NCBI GenBank assembly: GCA_016234425.1
Contig: JACRCA010000108.1
Coordinates: 1-11,364, forward strand
From: Deltaproteobacteria bacterium
GTDB lineage: Bacteria > Desulfobacterota > SM23-61
Length of the DNA: 11,364 bases
Direction: 5' to 3'
Below the pieces are notes generated by a model that saw only the letters and a list, made by a program, of their open reading frames with translations, ran no database searches and was not told the DNA's origin. The translations under genes and the position numbers were made by a program. Of the stretch, positions 7,486 to 11,364 are shown one piece after another (position 1 is the first letter of the stretch; each line of letters opens with the position of its first letter).

Positions 7486-8835
7486 TTATTTGCGCCCTGA
7501 ACGGCTTCGCAGCATTTCAGCGAAATGATCGATGTCTTTCTTAGAGTGTTTCTCTGTTACGCAGATTAAAACTTCTCTTTCCAATTCTGGATAAAATCGC
7601 CCCAGGGGAAAACCTCCGATGATTCCTTCCTGGAGCAGGATTCGCAGGATGGATTGGGACTCCCCCCCGAGGGTTAGAACAAACTCGTTGAAGGTGGGGG
7701 CAGAAAATCGTAATCGGCCAGATTCTCCCAATCTTTTCTTGGCATATTCGCCCTTGCTTAAGTTTATCTCGGCCAGCCCCCTCAGCCCCTCCTTACCCAT
7801 GGTGGTCAAGTAGACCAGGACGGCCAGAGCGCATAAAGCTTGGTTGGTGCAAATATTCGAAGTAGCTCTCTCCCGGCGAATATGCTGCTCCCTTGTGGCC
7901 ACAGCCAGTACGAAGCCTCGGCGACCCTGCCGGTCAATGGTTTCTCCCACGAGCCTGCCGGGCATGGCTCGAAGAAAGGCTTCCTTATTGGCGAAGAAAC
8001 CCACGTAAGGTCCCCCGAAGTTCAAGGCATTCCCGAAGCCTTGGCCCTCCCCCACGACGATGTCCGCCCCCAAAAGACCCGGCGGCTGAAGGAGGGCTAA
8101 AGATAGGGGTTCGGTCACAGCTACGATGAAAAGGGCTCCGCGAGCATGGACAATCTTGGCGCAGTGCTCCACGTCTTCCAAGCAGCCCAAGAAGTTGGGT
8201 TGCTGAATCACTACGGCGGTCGTTTCCTCATCCACTGCCCGCTGCAAGGCCTCCAAGTCGGTGACGCCTTCACCAGTGTATGAGATTTCTCCTATCTGCA
8301 AATCCAGAGGATGGGTATAGGTATGAGCGACCACCCGGGATTCAGGGTGAACGGCCCGGGAAAAGAGGCACTTTCTCCTTCCTTTGAGGCGCTGGGCCAT
8401 CAACACGGCCTCGGCCACTGCCGAAGCCCCATCATAAACCGAGGCATTGGCCACGTCCATGCCCGTGAGTTGGCAGATGAGGGTCTGGAATTCGAAGATC
8501 GCCTGGAGCGTTCCCTGGCTGATTTCTGGCTGATAAGGCGTATAAGCGGTGTAGAATTCCGAGCGCCGCAAGACATGATCCACCACCGCCGGAATGAAAT
8601 GGTCGTATGCTCCGGCCCCCAAGAAAGAGATCACCCTTTCTCCTTGTGAGGCTCCCTCGCTAAGCAAGCGAAGGTGCTGGATAAGCTCCATCTCGGAAAG
8701 TGGCCGAGGAAGGTCTAAGGCCTTTTTCAGGCGCAAGGGTTCAGGCAGGATGGCGATTAAATCCTCTAAGCGCCCAAACCCTGCCCTCAGAAGCATAGCC
8801 GCAAGATCACCCTCGGCATGGGGAATGTAACGCAT
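7486..8835 (-). CDS. gcvPA: Glycine dehydrogenase (decarboxylating) subunit 1
   Basis: The partner half of the split P-protein, corresponding to the N-terminal half of the single-chain enzyme. It has 449 residues, the usual size. Early landmarks are MRYIPHAEGDLAAML, typical of the bacterial and archaeal subunit 1 family, then FLGAGAYDHFIPAVVDH (71-87), TAYTPYQPEISQGTLQ (94-109) and DGASAVAEA. The C-terminal third holds TREQHIRRERATSNICTN, a strongly conserved stretch in this family. It folds like the PLP enzymes but lacks the Schiff-base lysine, which is supplied by GcvPB. The ATG lies only 3 bases after the gcvH stop, with AAAGGA running through the junction, so translation is probably coupled. 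Confidence 0.96.
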   Translation of the reverse strand: MRYIPHAEGDLAAMLLRAGFGRLEDLIAILPEPLRLKKALDLPRPLSEMELIQHLRLLSEGASQGERVISFLGAGAYDHFIPAVVDHVLRRSEFYTAYTPYQPEISQGTLQAIFEFQTLICQLTGMDVANASVYDGASAVAEAVLMAQRLKGRRKCLFSRAVHPESRVVAHTYTHPLDLQIGEISYTGEGVTDLEALQRAVDEETTAVVIQQPNFLGCLEDVEHCAKIVHARGALFIVAVTEPLSLALLQPPGLLGADIVVGEGQGFGNALNFGGPYVGFFANKEAFLRAMPGRLVGETIDRQGRRGFVLAVATREQHIRRERATSNICTNQALCALAVLVYLTTMGKEGLRGLAEINLSKGEYAKKRLGESGRLRFSAPTFNEFVLTLGGESQSILRILLQEGIIGGFPLGRFYPELEREVLICVTEKHSKKDIDHFAEMLRSRSGRK

Positions 8836-8838
8836 TTT

Positions 8839-9234
8839 CTATCCTTTCGCTTCCTCTTCGGCCACAAAGGCTTCATAGGCCTCTGAGCTGAGAAGGTTGC
8901 CCAGTTCCGCGGTATCTGCCAGCTTCATTTTCACCATCCAGCCCTGGCCGTAACACTCTCGATTGATCACTTCCGGGTTATCCCGGAGAGATTCATTGAC
9001 CGCCTCTACCAGGCCACTCCCGGGGGCATAGACTTCGGCCACAGCTTTTACTGAATCCACGGTAACCATAGTTTCCCCTTTCTTGAAGGATTTCCCCAGA
9101 GGGGGCAGTTCAATGAAAACAATGGCCCCCAATTTATCTTGAGCATAGTCTGTAATCCCGACAACGGCAAACTCACCTACTACCCTGGCCCATTCATGAT
9201 CCTTTGTGTATTTGAGTTCCTTGGGAAAATTCAT
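8839..9234 (-). CDS. gcvH: Glycine cleavage system H protein
   Basis: The lipoyl carrier of the glycine cleavage system, which shuttles the aminomethyl group from the P-protein to the T-protein. It has 131 residues, standard for the family. KYTKDHEWARV (8-18) and GITDYAQDKLG (26-36) are family signatures. TVDSVKAVAEVYAP (58-71) contains K63, the lysine expected to carry lipoate. The end, with NESLRDNPEVIN and GWMVKMK (98-104), is also typical. The ATG has a strong GGAGGT (9240-9245) five bases upstream. It is the first gene of the gcvH-gcvPA-gcvPB run and has a 204-bp non-coding leader region. No gcvT lies beside it, although that order is common in other bacteria. Confidence 0.97.
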   Translation of the reverse strand: MNFPKELKYTKDHEWARVVGEFAVVGITDYAQDKLGAIVFIELPPLGKSFKKGETMVTVDSVKAVAEVYAPGSGLVEAVNESLRDNPEVINRECYGQGWMVKMKLADTAELGNLLSSEAYEAFVAEEEAKG

Positions 9235-9250
9235 CGATGACCTCCAAATA

Positions 9251-9355
9251 AGCTTTCAGCTATCAGCGGTCAGCTTTTAGGAAAAAAAGAGTAGCAACCT
9301 TCAGTTATTTCTGGTTGGAGTTTATTAGTTGCTTAACTCGACTGATCCGCTGACC
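9251..9355. repeat. Long imperfect inverted repeat upstream of gcvH
   Basis: TCAGCGGTCAG (9263-9273) is the reverse complement, apart from one extra base, of CTGATCCGCTGA (9342-9353). Inside it GAGT plus AGCAAC (9289-9298) pairs with GTTGCT, a TA bulge and ACTC (9328-9339), and AACC (9297-9300) can alternatively pair with GGTT (9313-9316). The left arm is part of a run of AGCTTTCAGC, TATCAGCGG and TCAGCTTT words that partly repeat each other. The element fills about half of the gap and lies in the probable gcvH leader. It could be a small palindromic dispersed element or a leader structure; I cannot tell which from one copy. Confidence 0.5.
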
Positions 9356-9358
9356 TTG

Positions 9359-9385
9359 ATTTAAAATGGTTATCAAAAAAGTCAA
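9359..9385 (-). promoter_or_regulatory. Possible sigma70-like promoter for gcvH
   Basis: Reading right to left, TTGACT (9385-9380) matches five of six bases of the -35 consensus. TTAAAT (9364-9359) follows after a short 15-base spacer and matches four of six -10 bases. It lies in an AT-rich stretch about 125 bases before the gcvH start, so a transcript would contain the inverted repeat. The short spacer makes this a weak call. Confidence 0.35.
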
Positions 9386-9410
9386 AAATATTTGCAAAAA
9401 TCGTCCCCTG

Positions 9411-9432
9411 TGTTCTCGGTGATCTCTGTGGC
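9411..9432. repeat. Short GTG-rich direct repeat in the MBL-gcvH gap
   Basis: TCTCGGTG (9414-9421) and TCTCTGTG (9423-9430) differ at one base and are offset by nine, within a TGTGTTCTC...CTGTGGC stretch. From memory, similar words recur between genes in many environmental bacterial genomes. Nothing here shows a function, and the stretch abuts the end of the MBL gene. Confidence 0.3.
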
Positions 9433-9438
9433 AAATAT

Positions 9439-10329
9439 TTAATCTTCCCGCTGGTATTTTCCCCCCACCCGGGAAACTTTTCTTTGGGCGAGCAGTCGAT
9501 CCAGATGTTTTCTAACCATGTTTCGCTCGAAGAGGAACCATACCTGGTTGCGGGGAAGCTTAAAGCCCGAAATCAGGCTAAGAGAGGTTAGTTCGTCGAG
9601 GGTATGCGGGACCGCCAGGGTCTGGAGGATCTTTTCTTCCCGCGAGTATATGTTTTCCAGGTAGCGGTCTAGCCTCGGCCCAATGTTGCCGGTAAAAATC
9701 TCTTGACCGTGAGAGGGGATGTAATAATCTGCCGGCATTTTCCGGATCTTCTCCACGGAAAGAATGATTTGTTCGATGCTGGCCCGCTGATTATGGTACC
9801 AGGGCCCGGTGGCAGAAAGCTCCATGTCGGCCAAAAATAGGATCTTCAACTCAGGAATGAAAAAACCAGTATGGCCGGGGGTATGCCCGGGGAGGTGCAT
9901 AAAACGAATAGTAATCTTCCCCAGGTTGAGGGTCGTTCCGTCCTCCACCTCCGTAATCTTCGACCTTTCCCGAAACCCGAAAAATTCAACCATGGAGGCT
10001 CTCCAGGCTTTTTCATACTCCGTCCCTTTCACTCCCACCCATTCAGCCATGGAATCCAGAGAACGGAAACAAGGGGCGTCTTCTTTGTGGGCCAGGAATT
10101 CAACCCCATCGAAGAGGTTGTTGAAGCGGATATGGTCAGGATGATAATGGGTATTGAAAAGGAAATCAATTTTTTCTTTGGCCACCTCTGCCCGCAGAGC
10201 CTTCTCTTCACAGGCCGGGTCAACCAACAACGTACGCGCATTCTTGATCAGCAGGGTATTGCAGTAGGGATAGACGGGGAATTTGCCGAAAATAATCTTA
10301 ATGGGCCCGATTTCCTGGATTTTTCTCAT
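9439..10329 (-). CDS. Metallo-beta-lactamase-fold hydrolase (glyoxalase II/LACTB2-like)
   Basis: A 296-residue, probably cytosolic, two-metal hydrolase. The signature THYHPDH (60-66) gives H61, H63, D65 and H66. PGHTPGH (147-153) supplies the next His, FLADME (165-170) the bridging Asp and IPSHG (204-208) the last His, so the metal site is complete. The C-terminal 80 residues, with HTLDELTSL (242-250) and a helix-rich end, look like the winged-helix-like tail of LACTB2 or related thioester and nuclease members. A thioesterase or lactonase role is therefore possible, but the substrate is not readable. The ATG has no good Shine-Dalgarno sequence. It lies 31 bases after the SDR stop, so it is probably expressed by read-through or coupling from that gene. 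Its neighbours do not fix a pathway. Confidence 0.85.
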   Translation of the reverse strand: MRKIQEIGPIKIIFGKFPVYPYCNTLLIKNARTLLVDPACEEKALRAEVAKEKIDFLFNTHYHPDHIRFNNLFDGVEFLAHKEDAPCFRSLDSMAEWVGVKGTEYEKAWRASMVEFFGFRERSKITEVEDGTTLNLGKITIRFMHLPGHTPGHTGFFIPELKILFLADMELSATGPWYHNQRASIEQIILSVEKIRKMPADYYIPSHGQEIFTGNIGPRLDRYLENIYSREEKILQTLAVPHTLDELTSLSLISGFKLPRNQVWFLFERNMVRKHLDRLLAQRKVSRVGGKYQRED

Positions 10330-10360
10330 TTTTCAGGTAGCGTCCTGGCCAGATGTACCT

Positions 10361-11122
10361 TCAGGTCGTCAGAGCCCCTCCGTCCACGTAGATGGAATGG
10401 CCGGTGATGAAGTTGGCTGCGTCTGAGGTTAGGAAGAGGACGGACCCGACGATCTCTTCAGGCTCGGCCAAGCGGCCCTGGGGAATGGCGGTGGTCACAT
10501 GCTTGGCCACTTCCGGATTGGACCAGATGGGTTTGCTGAAGTCGGTGCGGGTCAAGCCCGGTCCTACGGCGTTTACGTTGATCCCGTATTGCGCCCATTC
10601 GCGGGCCATGCAGCGGGTAAGCATCTTTAGAGCCGCCTTACTACAGCCGTAAGCGGCCATACCGAGCTCAGCTTTCTCGGCACCTACGGTGGTGATGTTA
10701 ATAATCCGGCCAGATTTCTGTTCCATCATCTGGCGAGCTACCAGGCGGCTTAAAAGCCAGACCGCTTTGACATTGGTGTTGAAAACCTTGTCCCAGCCAT
10801 CCTCTCTCAGGTCGAGGAGGCTGCGTAAAAAGCTCCGGGCGGCGTTATTCACCAGGATGTCAATCCGCCCGAATTCCCTTATCGTGGCCTGAACCAGGTT
10901 TTCCAGCTGTTCATTGACGGTGAGGTCCGTCACTACAGCCAGGGATTTCCCGCCCAGCAGGCGGATTTCTTCCGCAACAGATTCGACCTCTTTTTGTGTC
11001 CGGCTGCCCACAACCACGGAAGCACCCGCTCTGGCCAGCCCGAGGGCGATAGCCCGGCCGATCCCTCGGCCACCACCCGTAACGATGGCCACTTTTCCAT
11101 TTAAATCGAACTTTGCCGCCAT
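10361..11122 (-). CDS. Short-chain dehydrogenase/reductase (FabG-like SDR)
   Basis: A 253-residue classical SDR using NAD(P)H to reduce a ketone or oxidise an alcohol; the substrate is unknown. Visible are the cofactor loop TGGGRGIG (15-22), the acidic position D66 after strand 3, NNAA (92-95), N117 in the NVKA segment, the catalytic Y158 and K162 of YGCSK, and VGPGLTRTDF (186-195). IYVDGG near the C-terminus is typical of FabG-like members. R41 after strand 2 suggests NADPH, but this is weak. At the position of the usual catalytic Ser the protein has T145 (ITTVG). The ATG has AGGAGG (11131-11136) eight bases upstream and a good promoter candidate behind it. It is the first gene of the SDR-MBL pair. 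A true FabG would normally sit with fatty-acid genes, so a general oxidoreductase label is safer. Confidence 0.9.
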   Translation of the reverse strand: MAAKFDLNGKVAIVTGGGRGIGRAIALGLARAGASVVVGSRTQKEVESVAEEIRLLGGKSLAVVTDLTVNEQLENLVQATIREFGRIDILVNNAARSFLRSLLDLREDGWDKVFNTNVKAVWLLSRLVARQMMEQKSGRIINITTVGAEKAELGMAAYGCSKAALKMLTRCMAREWAQYGINVNAVGPGLTRTDFSKPIWSNPEVAKHVTTAIPQGRLAEPEEIVGSVLFLTSDAANFITGHSIYVDGGALTT

Positions 11123-11151
11123 CCAAATTTCCTCCTTGGCAAACGATGTGA

Positions 11152-11180
11152 AATATACAAGGCTAAAGCGTTCGCGTAAA
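11152..11180 (-). promoter_or_regulatory. Sigma70-like promoter for the SDR-MBL genes
   Basis: Reading right to left, TTTACG (11180-11175) is followed after 17 bases by TATATT (11157-11152), matching four of six and five of six consensus bases. The predicted start of transcription would fall roughly 20 bases before the SDR start codon, leaving just enough leader for its strong Shine-Dalgarno sequence. The position and spacing are good; the call rests on consensus only. Confidence 0.5.
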
Positions 11181-11242
11181 AATCAAAAATCGTATCAATT
11201 TAGCGGTTTGAAAAAATCACCAAATAAAGCGGGCAACAAGCT

Positions 11243-11360
11243 TGTCATTCCTGCGGAAGCAGAGCTTGCCCCGCACTTGATGCGGGGAATCCACAATCTT
11301 CGATATGGTTCCCTGCTTTCGCAGGGACAAGCCTGGATTCCCGTTTTCACGGGAATGACA
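11243..11360. repeat. Tandem-hairpin palindromic element with 9-bp inverted ends
   Basis: TGTCATTCC (11243-11251) and GGAATGACA (11352-11360) are exact inverted ends. Between them lie four small hairpins: CTGC-GGAA-GCAG (11251-11262), CCCCGCA-CTTGA-TGCGGGG (11269-11287), TCCCTGC-TTTC-GCAGGGA (11310-11327) and ATTCCCGT-TTTC-ACGGGAAT (11337-11356). The last fits the ATTCCC-N8-GGGAAT pattern known from Neisseria dRS3 repeats, and GTCATTCC/GGAATCC words are familiar in dispersed repeats of many proteobacteria. No ORF is inside. The element probably comprises two divergent copies of one palindromic repeat facing each other. It lies upstream of the SDR promoter. Confidence 0.7.
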
Positions 11361-11364
11361 GCAC

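Noticed and set aside
9235..9438. A glycine riboswitch before gcvH
   Set aside because: I looked on the minus strand for the tandem aptamer core and saw no matching conserved purine-rich junctions. Only the imperfect inverted repeat is there.
9871..10407. A 178-codon open frame on the + strand
   Set aside because: It lies antisense to the MBL gene, whose motifs are clear, and runs past its start into the SDR end. It shows no motif and low-complexity composition typical of a shadow frame.
11243..11360. A CRISPR array or rho-independent terminator
   Set aside because: The hairpins differ in sequence, with no regular repeat-spacer period and no T-run after the stems; a palindromic repeat element fits better.

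Overview
The window reads as chromosomal DNA of an uncultured, probably anaerobic bacterium, most likely in or near the Deltaproteobacteria/Desulfobacterota. This is an inference from a two-subunit glycine cleavage P-protein (GcvPA/GcvPB), dense short-gap operons, TTG starts paired with good Shine-Dalgarno sequences, and intergenic hairpin repeats of the GTCATTCC/GGAATCC kind. No rRNA, tRNA, CRISPR array, transposase or phage gene is visible, and no gene looks broken.

Left block (1-3316, + strand): the end of a surface-polysaccharide cluster. It holds a class I SAM methyltransferase, a family 2 glycosyltransferase whose ATG overlaps the methyltransferase stop, and a 625-residue membrane protein. 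The last joins a WecA/MraY-like polyprenyl-phosphate sugar-1-phosphate transferase to the membrane and Rossmann N-terminal half of a FlaA1/CapD-type protein, without the dehydratase domain. The three are tightly packed and probably belong to one operon that begins upstream of the window.

Middle and right block (3374-11122, - strand, transcribed right to left): an SDR oxidoreductase, a metallo-beta-lactamase-fold hydrolase, gcvH, gcvPA, gcvPB, an M20-family amidohydrolase and a PF14907-type uncharacterised nucleotidyltransferase. A sigma70-like promoter lies before the SDR gene. A second, weaker one lies in the 204-bp gap before gcvH, so there may be two transcription units: SDR-MBL and gcvH-gcvPA-gcvPB-amidohydrolase-nucleotidyltransferase. 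GcvH, GcvPA and GcvPB carry out the decarboxylation and aminomethyl-transfer steps of glycine cleavage. The T-protein and dihydrolipoamide dehydrogenase genes are not in the window. The nucleotidyltransferase family is usually met near polysaccharide genes; here it faces the glycan cluster on the opposite strand and sits 2 nt behind the amidohydrolase gene.

Non-coding parts: the gap 9235-9438 holds a long imperfect inverted repeat and a short GTG-rich repeat. The right edge (11243-11360) holds four consecutive small hairpins bounded by a 9-bp inverted repeat, which looks like a dispersed palindromic element.

Most of the window is ordinary metabolism. The points that most deserve a second look are the transferase/FlaA1 fusion, the Asp-to-Asn change at a normally conserved acidic position in its transferase half, and the nucleotidyltransferase coupled to the glycine cleavage operon.
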